Assembly (NCBI GenBank): GCA_964437815.1
Contig: CAYTIE010000017.1
Span: 1-25,088, forward strand
Direction of reading: 5' to 3'
Length of the DNA stretch: 25,088 bases
Source: Marisimplicoccus sp964437815
GTDB taxonomy: Bacteria; Bacteroidota; Bacteroidia; Flavobacteriales; Flavobacteriaceae
The notes under the pieces were generated by a model that saw only the letters and a list, made by a program, of their open reading frames with translations, had not been told where the DNA came from and searched no databases. This document shows, piece by piece, positions 1 to 7,504 of this stretch. The position numbers were made by a program, and so were the translations under genes. The number at the start of each line of letters is the position of its first letter. The first letter of the stretch is position 1.

Positions 1-82
1 TTAGCTTTTCTATTTTTTATATTAACTGAATTCATACTGTAAAATTACAAATTTGTTATTTTAGCTGATAATCTTTTTTAAA

Positions 83-1351
83 ATGAATAGTGCTAAAGAA
101 ATTTTTAATCTAATACAAAAGGAAAAAGAAAGACAAATAAATGGGCTTGAATTAATTGCATCCGAAAACTTTGCAAGTGAAAATGTAATGAAAGCCACCG
201 GATCAGTTTTAACAAATAAGTATGCTGAAGGCTATCCAGGTAAAAGATATTATGGTGGATGCGAAGTAGTTGATCAAGTTGAAAGTATTGCAATAAATAG
301 ACTAAAAGAGCTTTTCTCTGTTGATTATGCTAATGTACAACCTCATTCAGGTTCACAGGCTAATTCAGCTGTATTTGATGCTTTTCTTAAGCCAGGAGAT
401 AAAATTCTAGGTCTTGACCTTTCTCATGGAGGACATTTAACTCATGGCTCACCAGTTAACTTCTCAGGAAAACTATACAAGTCAAGTTTTTATAGATTAA
501 ATAAGGATGGAGTATTTGATTATCAAGAAATATTAAAAATTGCTAAAGAGGAAAAACCAAATTTAATTATCGTTGGGGCTTCAGCATATTCTAGAGATAT
601 GGATTTTTTAAAATTTAGAGAAATAGCTGATGAAGTTGGTTCTATATTACATGCAGACATAGCTCATCCAGCAGGTCTAATTGCTAAAGGTTTGCTGTCT
701 GATCCAGTCCCTCATTGTGATGTGATAACTTCTACAACACATAAAACACTTAGAGGCCCTAGAGGAGGGATAATAATGATGGGAAAAGACTTTGATAATC
801 CATTTGGTTTAAAATTTAAAAATGGTAATCTTAAAAAAATGTCATCTGTTTTAGATAGTTCAATTTTTCCTGGTAATCAAGGAGGTCCTCTAGAACATGT
901 TATTGCTGCTAAGGCCATAGCATTTGGAGAAGCTCTTGATTCTTCTTTTAAAGACTATGCTAAACAAATTCAGATGAATTCTAAAAAATTATCATCGGAT
1001 TTAATGGATCTAGGCTTTAATATTGTTTCAGGAGGTACAGATAACCACCTTTTATTAATTGACTTAAGGAATAAGAATATAACCGGAAAAGATGCTGAAA
1101 CCTCTCTTGGTAAAGCTAATATTACAGTAAATAAGAATATGGTCCCTTATGATGAGCAGTCACCATTTGTTACATCAGGTATTAGGATTGGAACTCCAGC
1201 TATTACTACTAGAGGTCTTAAAGAAGAAGATATGGGGTTTGTAGCTGAGTATATAAATGAAGTAATAAATAATTACGAGAACGATGAAAAGTTAAATACT
1301 ATATCTGATAATGTAAAGAAACAAATGAAAGATAGGCCTTTATTTGCTTAA
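83..1351 (+). CDS. glyA: Serine hydroxymethyltransferase
   Basis: Cytosolic PLP enzyme that converts serine and tetrahydrofolate to glycine and 5,10-methylene-THF, the main source of one-carbon units. The 422-residue product has the normal bacterial length and is complete. Visible family marks are LIASENFAS near residues 24-32, the Tyr/Gly-rich AEGYPGKRYYGG stretch at 48-59, the cofactor-binding DIAHPAGLI at 192-200, and STTHKTLRGPRGG with Lys221 as the Schiff-base lysine. The start at 83 puts MNSAKEIFNLI at the expected N-terminus; no strong ribosome site precedes it, as is usual in Bacteroidota. The M42 peptidase gene follows on the same strand with a gap of at most 53 bases, so they may share a transcript, though the functions look unrelated. 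Identification is secure. Confidence 0.97.
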   Translation: MNSAKEIFNLIQKEKERQINGLELIASENFASENVMKATGSVLTNKYAEGYPGKRYYGGCEVVDQVESIAINRLKELFSVDYANVQPHSGSQANSAVFDAFLKPGDKILGLDLSHGGHLTHGSPVNFSGKLYKSSFYRLNKDGVFDYQEILKIAKEEKPNLIIVGASAYSRDMDFLKFREIADEVGSILHADIAHPAGLIAKGLLSDPVPHCDVITSTTHKTLRGPRGGIIMMGKDFDNPFGLKFKNGNLKKMSSVLDSSIFPGNQGGPLEHVIAAKAIAFGEALDSSFKDYAKQIQMNSKKLSSDLMDLGFNIVSGGTDNHLLLIDLRNKNITGKDAETSLGKANITVNKNMVPYDEQSPFVTSGIRIGTPAITTRGLKEEDMGFVAEYINEVINNYENDEKLNTISDNVKKQMKDRPLFA

Positions 1352-1404
1352 TTATTATGATAATTATTTATAACAAACAGATGAATTTTAAAAATAAAAT
1401 TGAG

Positions 1405-3537
1405 ATGTTATTAAAAAATTTAAAAAAAACATTTTATTTCATATTCTTTATTTCGATAACATCTTATTCTCAAGAATCTATAGATGAACAAAAATTACTG
1501 CTAATTGAGGCATTAAAAGAATTTTCTGAGACAATTTCTGTTACAGGGAGAGAAGATAATGCTTCAGAATACTTAAAATCATTTTTAAAAAACATCAATT
1601 TAAAAGAAGATAAACTAGGAAATCTAATTCTAGAAATTGGCAGTGGACTTCCAAAAACTTTAATAACCGTTCCAATTGATGAACCTGGCTATGTTATCAG
1701 TGAAATTAAACCTAATGGATATATGAGGTTTACACCTGTTGGTTTTGGTCATATAGGTCAATTGTATGATCAATTTATGCAAGGACATGAAGTTAAAATT
1801 GACTCTGAAAAAAAATATACTATTGGTGTTTCAACTGTTCCATCTTCTCACTTTGAAGGTCTTAGGAAACATCCTGAATCACAAAAAGAACCCTTTACAT
1901 GGCATGAGGGATATATCGATATAGGAGCTTCTTCAATTGAAGAGGTGTATCAAAATGAAATTGAATTATTAGATCCTGTAAGTCTCAATAAAAAACCAGT
2001 AGTAATTAATGACTCATTGATTGCTGCCCCTAATATTAAAATTAAAGCTGCTGGTTTAGCTTTAGCGGTTATAGCTAAGTCTATAAATATAAAAAGTGTT
2101 AAAGGAAAGTTAGTGTTCGCATGGACAGTTCAAGAATTAATAAATGGAAAGGGAATTGAATCTGTGATAAATCAATATGGTCCTTTTAAAAATATATATA
2201 GGTTTAATCGATTTTTAGATTCAGATTCTATTGGATCAGATCAAATTATTGTGAATGAAAAATTTTATAAAAATAAAGGCAATATTATTAAAGCAAAACC
2301 CATTTTATCTTTTAGAAATAGTGCATCTAATATAGATTTTGACAAATTGAAAATATATGAGATAGGCATTCCTAGTAAGTATTCTAATTCTCCAGTAGAA
2401 ATGATTGCAATTAATGATGTAATAAATTTGATTAATTATATCAGTAATAGTCAAAAAATACAATTAGGTAATTATTATGATTTTCCGGATAAGAAAAACC
2501 AAAAAAATACATTATTTAAATCTTATTCTGAATACGAATCTATATTAGGTGAATTAATAAATAAATATGGTGTAAGCACATCTGAAAATGCCGTAAGAAA
2601 TCATATCATAAAAAAGTTACCCTCGTGGGCTAAACCAATAGTAGATAAAAAGGGAAATTTAATCTTAACATTTGGTCAAGGAGAAAATCACAAAGTTTTC
2701 GTAGCCCATATGGATGAAACTGGATACATAGTTAATGATATTAAGAATGATGGAAGGTTAGAGTTAGAAATGTTAGGAGGAATGCTGCCTTGGTTATGGG
2801 AAGCACAACCTGCAACTATTCATTTAAGGGATAAAGAAATTACAGGAGTTTTTGAGCCAAGACTTGACTATCTAACTTCAAAAAAAAGAAAATCAAATTT
2901 ACCGTTAAATGTAAATGCAGGATTTATATCTAAAAAAGAAGCCTTAGAGGCTGGAGTTATTATAGGAGAAACAAGTGTAACAATGCCTAAAGAAATGATT
3001 AGGTTGAATGAGAATAGGGTTACAGGTAGAAGTTTTGATGATAGAGTTGGATGTGCAGCCTTAATTTTATCATTAAATAAAATAAATCCAAAAGAATTAA
3101 AAAGTAAAATAACTTTTGTATGGTCAGTTGAAGAAGAAATTGGGCTGAGAGGTGCAAAATATTCTGCTACAAAATTAAAAAATGCTAGCATAGTTCATCC
3201 TGTTGACACCTATGTCTCTTCAGATGATCCATATATAGATGAATTTTTTGCAAACGCTCCACTCGGAAATGGTGCAGTAATAAGAGTTCTGGAGAGTATA
3301 AATTTCGTAAGTCGTGAAAATTTTAAGATGATTAGAAAATTAGCTGATAATAATAATATTAAAATTCAATATGGAATGACTTCAGGGGGAACGGACGGTC
3401 AACCCTTTTTGTCTTATGGTATTCCCTCAGTTCCAATATCTTGGCCTGGAAGATATTCACATTCTCCAATAGAAATTATGGATTTAAGAGATATGAATAG
3501 TTTAGTGAAATTAATTCAAGCTATAATTGAAGATTAA
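1405..3537 (+). CDS. Secreted tandem M42-family metallopeptidase, N-terminal copy inactive
   Basis: Probable exported aminopeptidase of family M42 (glutamyl aminopeptidase/FrvX type), but about twice the usual ~350 residues because the domain occurs twice. Both copies begin with a similar helix and then a GNLIL strand (about residues 40-45 and 410-420). The second copy keeps the di-metal site: His435 in AHMDETG, Asp545/Asp546 in SFDDRVG, Glu577/Glu578 in VEEEIG and His686 in YSHSPIE. In the first copy the matching places read Pro90 (VPIDEPGY), no Asp (KAAGLA), Gln243-Glu-Leu and Asn328 (YSNSPVE), so metal binding should be lost. The chosen ATG at 1405 gives a good signal peptide (KNLKK, then a Phe/Ile-rich core, ending SYSQ). 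ATGs at 1357 and 1381 are in frame and would only lengthen the region before it. The role of the dead copy is unknown; dimerisation or substrate gating is a guess. Confidence 0.85.
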   Translation: MLLKNLKKTFYFIFFISITSYSQESIDEQKLLLIEALKEFSETISVTGREDNASEYLKSFLKNINLKEDKLGNLILEIGSGLPKTLITVPIDEPGYVISEIKPNGYMRFTPVGFGHIGQLYDQFMQGHEVKIDSEKKYTIGVSTVPSSHFEGLRKHPESQKEPFTWHEGYIDIGASSIEEVYQNEIELLDPVSLNKKPVVINDSLIAAPNIKIKAAGLALAVIAKSINIKSVKGKLVFAWTVQELINGKGIESVINQYGPFKNIYRFNRFLDSDSIGSDQIIVNEKFYKNKGNIIKAKPILSFRNSASNIDFDKLKIYEIGIPSKYSNSPVEMIAINDVINLINYISNSQKIQLGNYYDFPDKKNQKNTLFKSYSEYESILGELINKYGVSTSENAVRNHIIKKLPSWAKPIVDKKGNLILTFGQGENHKVFVAHMDETGYIVNDIKNDGRLELEMLGGMLPWLWEAQPATIHLRDKEITGVFEPRLDYLTSKKRKSNLPLNVNAGFISKKEALEAGVIIGETSVTMPKEMIRLNENRVTGRSFDDRVGCAALILSLNKINPKELKSKITFVWSVEEEIGLRGAKYSATKLKNASIVHPVDTYVSSDDPYIDEFFANAPLGNGAVIRVLESINFVSRENFKMIRKLADNNNIKIQYGMTSGGTDGQPFLSYGIPSVPISWPGRYSHSPIEIMDLRDMNSLVKLIQAIIED

Positions 3538-3568
3538 CTATTAGTAATATTTAACAGCCTTTATTTAT

Positions 3569-4591
3569 TTAATTACTATCGACCAATTTTATTTCAAATA
3601 GTTTATTCCAATTCTTACCTGTAACATATAGTTTATCTGTCCTTGGATTATAAGCTATACCATTCATTACATCAAGATCTGGAGATTGTTGAACTAAATC
3701 TCTTATACCTGTAAAATCAATTACACCTTCAACAGCTCCATTATTAGCATTTATTATAATAACAACATCTCGGTTAAACTGATATGTATTAGCATAAATT
3801 TTTCCATTAATATATTCAAGCTCATTAATATTCTTAATTTTTGACTTATTTGTCATAACCTCAATATTTCCAATTTCTTTTAATGTGTCCTTATCTAATA
3901 ACCATATTTTATTTGTTCCATCAGATTTATAAAGATATTCACCATCATTACATAAACCCCAACCCTGAATGCTATTTCCATATTCAAATGTTTTCTTATA
4001 TTCAAGATCTGTATTGTAGATGAAACCAACTTGATTTTTCCAAGTAAGTTGGTATATATTATCATTAAGTATAGTAATTCCTTCTGCAAAATATTCGTTA
4101 TCAATCTTAATAGACTTAAGTACTTCACCAGTTCTATAATTTACTTTTCTTAAACTTGATTTTCCGTTTAATCCTGTACTTTCATATAATTCACCTTCAT
4201 AAAACTCTAATCCTTGAGTATATGCTTTATCATCATGTGCAAACTCATTTATAATTTTATACTTATAGAGTTTTGGTATAATGTCTGAATAAAGATCAAA
4301 TGAAGTATTTAGAGTAAAAGATTTACCATTACTGTATATAATAGCTTTAACTTTCTGATTTCCAAGGATATATTCATTTAAGACAGTTTCTTTGGTTACC
4401 CTTTTATTATTTATAAATATCTGTGTAGAGTCAATAAGAATATTCTTTTTATTTAAAATTTCTATATTGATTGTGTCATTTAGTTTAATAGTCTTATCTG
4501 GTGATTGAATTTTAAGTTTAAAATCTTTAGAGTTATTATTTTCACAATTTGATATAAGAAATAAACTTAAAATCAATATTAGCTGTTTCAT
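3569..4591 (-). CDS. Glutaminyl-peptide cyclotransferase lipoprotein
   Basis: Likely glutamine cyclotransferase of the plant/bacterial beta-propeller type (PF05096), which cyclises N-terminal glutamine of peptides to pyroglutamate with release of ammonia. Characteristic strings are AYTQGLEFYEGELYESTGLNG (first blade), FAEGITILNDNIYQLTWK and the late LDVMNGIAYNPRTDKLYVTGKNW, all in family order. The N-terminus MKQLILILSLFLISNC is a lipoprotein signal with Cys16 as the lipidated residue, so the protein should be membrane-anchored outside the cytoplasm. About 90 residues of beta-rich, Ig-like-looking sequence lie between the lipid anchor and the propeller, making the protein (340 aa) longer than the bare enzyme. 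It runs toward the M42 gene (31-base gap, no hairpin seen) and is divergent from the SDR gene with only 29 bases between start codons. Confidence 0.88.
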   Translation of the reverse strand: MKQLILILSLFLISNCENNNSKDFKLKIQSPDKTIKLNDTINIEILNKKNILIDSTQIFINNKRVTKETVLNEYILGNQKVKAIIYSNGKSFTLNTSFDLYSDIIPKLYKYKIINEFAHDDKAYTQGLEFYEGELYESTGLNGKSSLRKVNYRTGEVLKSIKIDNEYFAEGITILNDNIYQLTWKNQVGFIYNTDLEYKKTFEYGNSIQGWGLCNDGEYLYKSDGTNKIWLLDKDTLKEIGNIEVMTNKSKIKNINELEYINGKIYANTYQFNRDVVIIINANNGAVEGVIDFTGIRDLVQQSPDLDVMNGIAYNPRTDKLYVTGKNWNKLFEIKLVDSN

Positions 4592-4609
4592 ATATTAAAT
4601 TTAATATAT
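4590..4609. repeat. 20-bp perfect palindrome between divergent genes
   Basis: The 29-base gap between the divergent glutaminyl cyclase and SDR genes contains a perfect inverted repeat centred between 4599 and 4600, half-site ATATATTAAA. It overlaps the first bases of the cyclase start codon. All bases are A or T, so part of the symmetry could come from composition. It could be an operator for one or both genes or simply promoter sequence; no binding protein can be named. Confidence 0.35.
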
Positions 4610-4620
4610 TTAAATAAATT

Positions 4621-5436
4621 ATGTCAAAAGTAGTATTAATTACTGGTGCTTCATCAGGTTTAGGAAGATCAATTGCAGAGAAACTATCTAATCATGATTT
4701 TATAGTTTATGGAACTTCTAGAAATCCAAAAGAAATAGATGCAAAATATAAAATGCTAAAATTTGATATTACTGAATATGAAGATGCCGAAAGAATAAGT
4801 GATTATTTAATTAATAAACACGGAAAAATTGATGTACTAATTAATAATGCTGGTATAAGTATTACTGGTCCAGTAGAATCCTCAGAGATGTCTGATATAA
4901 AAAACCTATATGATACAAATTTTTTTGGTCATATAAATCTTATACAAAAAGTTGTCCCTCATATGAGGAAAAATATGTCTGGACTAATTATAAATATTAC
5001 TTCTATTGCAGGATATCTAGGTTTGCCATTTCAAAGTATATATTGTGCATCAAAAGCATCATTAAATTTACTAGGAGAGTCATTAAATATGGAGTTAAAA
5101 AACTTTAATGTTAGGGTTGTTAACCTTGCTCCAGGAGACTATAAGACAGAGATAATTTACAATAGAACAGACACTGTTTTGGATAAGAATTCCCCATACA
5201 ATTCAGAATATTCAAGTTTTACTAAAGCTGTTACAAAAGGAATGTCAAAAAATGGAAATGATCCTAAAGAAGTAGCAGATTTAGTTTTTAAGATTATAAA
5301 TTCTAAAAATCCTAAAATTCATTACCTTTCTGGAAAATTTATTCAAAAGCTAGTAACTCTTAAAGAATTTATCCCAGATATGATTTTTGAAAAAATTGTT
5401 ATGAAAATGTATAAACTTTTTAATAAACCTAAATAA
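4621..5436 (+). CDS. Short-chain dehydrogenase/reductase (classical SDR)
   Basis: Cytosolic NAD(P)-dependent oxidoreductase of the classical SDR family, 271 residues. The Rossmann cofactor motif TGASSGLG lies at residues 8-15, NNAG at 75-78, and the catalytic set Ser128, Tyr141, Lys145 (YCASK) is complete, so the enzyme should be active. The PG motif that follows the active site is present as LAPGDYKTE. The last 60 residues are basic and helical (ending MKMYKLFNKPK) and may touch the membrane, as in SDRs acting on lipids or long-chain substrates, but the substrate cannot be read from sequence. It is followed after 8 bases by the transaldolase gene, probably on one transcript; the pairing gives no clear functional hint. 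Confidence 0.88.
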   Translation: MSKVVLITGASSGLGRSIAEKLSNHDFIVYGTSRNPKEIDAKYKMLKFDITEYEDAERISDYLINKHGKIDVLINNAGISITGPVESSEMSDIKNLYDTNFFGHINLIQKVVPHMRKNMSGLIINITSIAGYLGLPFQSIYCASKASLNLLGESLNMELKNFNVRVVNLAPGDYKTEIIYNRTDTVLDKNSPYNSEYSSFTKAVTKGMSKNGNDPKEVADLVFKIINSKNPKIHYLSGKFIQKLVTLKEFIPDMIFEKIVMKMYKLFNKPK

Positions 5437-5444
5437 ACTTATTT

Positions 5445-6098
5445 ATGAAATTTTTTATTGATACTGCAAATCTTGATCAAATTAAAGAAGCTCAATCATT
5501 AGGTATATTAGATGGAGTTACTACAAATCCCTCTTTAATGGCTAAAGAAGGAATTAAAGGTGAGAAGAATATAACTAAACACTATAAGAAGATATGTCAG
5601 ATAGTCAATGGAGATGTGTCAGCTGAAGTTATTTCTGTTGACTATAAAGGAATAATAAAAGAAGGGGAGGACCTTGCTAAGCTTCACAAACAAATTGTTA
5701 TAAAAGTCCCTATGATTGAAGAAGGAATTAAGGCAATTAGATATTTTTCAGATAAAGGTTTAAAGACTAACTGTACATTGGTTTTTTCTGCTGGTCAGGC
5801 ATTACTTGCTGCAAAAGCTGGAGCTACTTATGTTTCTCCTTTTATAGGAAGACTTGATGACATCTCTGCTGATGGGTTAAATCTAATAAGTGAGATAAGA
5901 GAGATTTATGATAACTATGGATTTAACACTCAAATATTAGCTGCTTCAATTAGACATACAATGCATATTGTGGATTGCGCAAAATTAGGAGCAGATGTTA
6001 TAACTAGTCCATTATCTGCAATAAAGGGGCTAATGAAGCATCCACTTACAGATATTGGATTAGATAAGTTTTTGAGTGACCATAAGAACAATCAATAA
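5445..6098 (+). CDS. tal: Transaldolase, small (FSA/TalC-like) class
   Basis: Cytosolic class I aldolase of the short transaldolase subfamily (217 residues, close to Bacillus TalC), transferring a dihydroxyacetone unit between sugar phosphates in the pentose phosphate pathway. Lys87 in IVIKVPM is the Schiff-base lysine; DGVTTNPSLM at 23-32 and ATYVSPFIGRLDD at 127-139 are family signatures. Two positions separate transaldolase from fructose-6-phosphate aldolase: E. coli FsaA has Gln59 and Tyr131, whereas here the matching residues are Glu61 (SAEVIS) and Phe133 (SPFIGR), the transaldolase state. I therefore call transaldolase rather than FSA, from remembered family knowledge. Its last 7 bases overlap the 3' end of the convergent lipoprotein gene. 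Confidence 0.93.
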   Translation: MKFFIDTANLDQIKEAQSLGILDGVTTNPSLMAKEGIKGEKNITKHYKKICQIVNGDVSAEVISVDYKGIIKEGEDLAKLHKQIVIKVPMIEEGIKAIRYFSDKGLKTNCTLVFSAGQALLAAKAGATYVSPFIGRLDDISADGLNLISEIREIYDNYGFNTQILAASIRHTMHIVDCAKLGADVITSPLSAIKGLMKHPLTDIGLDKFLSDHKNNQ

Positions 6099-7492
6099 CG
6101 GCTTAAAGATTGTTCTATACTATTAGAGAATAGGTTCCCGAAACCATCAATAATTTTTGATTTTCTATCTATAATAATTGCTTTATTTAGATAAGTTAAT
6201 ACCCAATCTTTACTTGATTTCTCAAAATTTGTAAATGAAAATTGATCATCGATGGTAACATTTAATATTGTTTGGGCTTGATTCACAAGATCATTATATG
6301 GTTGTATACATATTCCTACATATCTATATTGAGGGAATTTCTCTTTTAGCTCATTAACTCTTCTGATTGTCCTTCTATAATGATTCATTTGAGTTTGTGA
6401 CCAGAAATATATAAGAGTCTTTTTATTATTAAAGACATCATCACTAGAAATAATGGATTGATTAAAATTCATAAGATCAATTTCTGGCAACTTATTCCCA
6501 ATTTGCATTTTATTAATATCATTATGAAGTCTTATAATCTCATCATAATATGTTTGAGATGAATTAATATAGGAGTAGTATCCAATAAATCTTTCATGGA
6601 AATTATGATTATTAAAGTTCAACAATTCCTCTATTGCAGTAGCTCTAGATAAAATATTTTTTAAATTATCATCTTTTATTTCAGTGTCAATAAGAACTAG
6701 CTTTTTAATATTAAAGTCAGTGTTGTTTTTTTGATAAAAATAAACTTGACTGCTATCCAGTACACTTTTATTAAAATAATTCATTAAATAAGTTATATAT
6801 GGCTCAAATAGTATTAAATCTTTATCATTTAGGTTAAGATCATCTCTATATTTAAAATATTCTTGTGAATCTGATGAATTCCAATTTGAGCCTCTAAGAA
6901 GAGCATATCTTTCAAGTCTATTTGCATATGAATATAAGATGCTAGACTTAGTAACTTTCTCAGCCAATTTTGATTGCTCTCCGGAATTGATAAAATCATT
7001 CCAAATATTTTCTTTGTCTTTTAATAATGAATCTATTATTTCTTTAAACCTAATTGAGTTTTCTGAATATATAGTTGATAAATACTCATCTTCATTATAT
7101 AAATAATTTGAAATGTCAATTAAAAAATTATTTTTAGAGGAACCTTTACCTGTAAAAGATAATGATTCATTAAAATCTTCTCCATTAACTCTAATCCATA
7201 TACTATCTCCTTTATCGACAAGTATATTTTGATATTCAGGTAAATGCTCAATTCTGTAAATACCTGAATTGGCATTATCAATTTGCTTAAAAAACTTATT
7301 GTCTGCATCTAGCTCAATCGAATCTATCTTAATATTATTTCTATAAATATTAACGCTTGATGATGAAGGGTTAATAATTTCACCTCCTATAAAAAAAACA
7401 TTAGGATCATCATTATTACATGAATTAAAAAAAAACAAAATATTGACGAGTATAATTAGTTTAAAAAACGTCAAGGTGTTATTTTTGCGCAT
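6092..7492 (-). CDS. TlpA-like thioredoxin-fold lipoprotein lacking the CxxC pair
   Basis: Lipoprotein of 466 residues built like Bacteroidota TlpA/DUF4369 proteins. Order: signal ending FFFNSC (lipidated Cys25), a beta-rich domain at about 30-115 (IGGEIINPSSSSVNIYRN, then YRIEHLPEYQNILVDKGDSIWI), a helical linker to about 325, and a thioredoxin/AhpC-like domain at about 329-466 opening with GNKLPEIDL. At the redox site TlpA proteins have W-C-x-P-C; here it reads FWSQTQM (Trp364, Ser365, Gln368), so both cysteines are gone. Besides Cys25 the only cysteine is Cys395. It should sit in the envelope but cannot act as a thiol-disulfide reductase in the usual way; a structural or binding role is inferred. 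Its start is 12 bases from the divergent ABC-F start. Confidence 0.8.
   Translation of the reverse strand: MRKNNTLTFFKLIILVNILFFFNSCNNDDPNVFFIGGEIINPSSSSVNIYRNNIKIDSIELDADNKFFKQIDNANSGIYRIEHLPEYQNILVDKGDSIWIRVNGEDFNESLSFTGKGSSKNNFLIDISNYLYNEDEYLSTIYSENSIRFKEIIDSLLKDKENIWNDFINSGEQSKLAEKVTKSSILYSYANRLERYALLRGSNWNSSDSQEYFKYRDDLNLNDKDLILFEPYITYLMNYFNKSVLDSSQVYFYQKNNTDFNIKKLVLIDTEIKDDNLKNILSRATAIEELLNFNNHNFHERFIGYYSYINSSQTYYDEIIRLHNDINKMQIGNKLPEIDLMNFNQSIISSDDVFNNKKTLIYFWSQTQMNHYRRTIRRVNELKEKFPQYRYVGICIQPYNDLVNQAQTILNVTIDDQFSFTNFEKSSKDWVLTYLNKAIIIDRKSKIIDGFGNLFSNSIEQSLSRY
7480..7487 (+). promoter_or_regulatory. Candidate -7 box upstream of the ABC-F gene
   Basis: The octamer TATTTTTG matches the Bacteroidota -7 consensus TAnnTTTG and ends 17 bases before the ABC-F ATG. 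No TTTG -33 element is seen at a good distance. It lies inside the first codons of the divergent lipoprotein gene, as it must given the 12-base gap. Such octamers are common in AT-rich DNA, so this is weak evidence. Confidence 0.3.
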
Positions 7493-7504
7493 AATTTGAA
7501 TAAT

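Noticed and set aside
48..55. CAAATTTG upstream of glyA as a -7 promoter box
   Set aside because: It differs from TAnnTTTG at the first base and has no -33 partner; too weak to list as a feature.
2868..3191. 107-codon open frame on the minus strand inside the M42 gene
   Set aside because: It is antisense to the conserved catalytic copy of M42 and its translation looks like reverse-strand noise.
5445..6098. Fructose-6-phosphate aldolase instead of transaldolase
   Set aside because: Glu61 and Phe133 match the transaldolase state, not the Gln and Tyr of E. coli FsaA.
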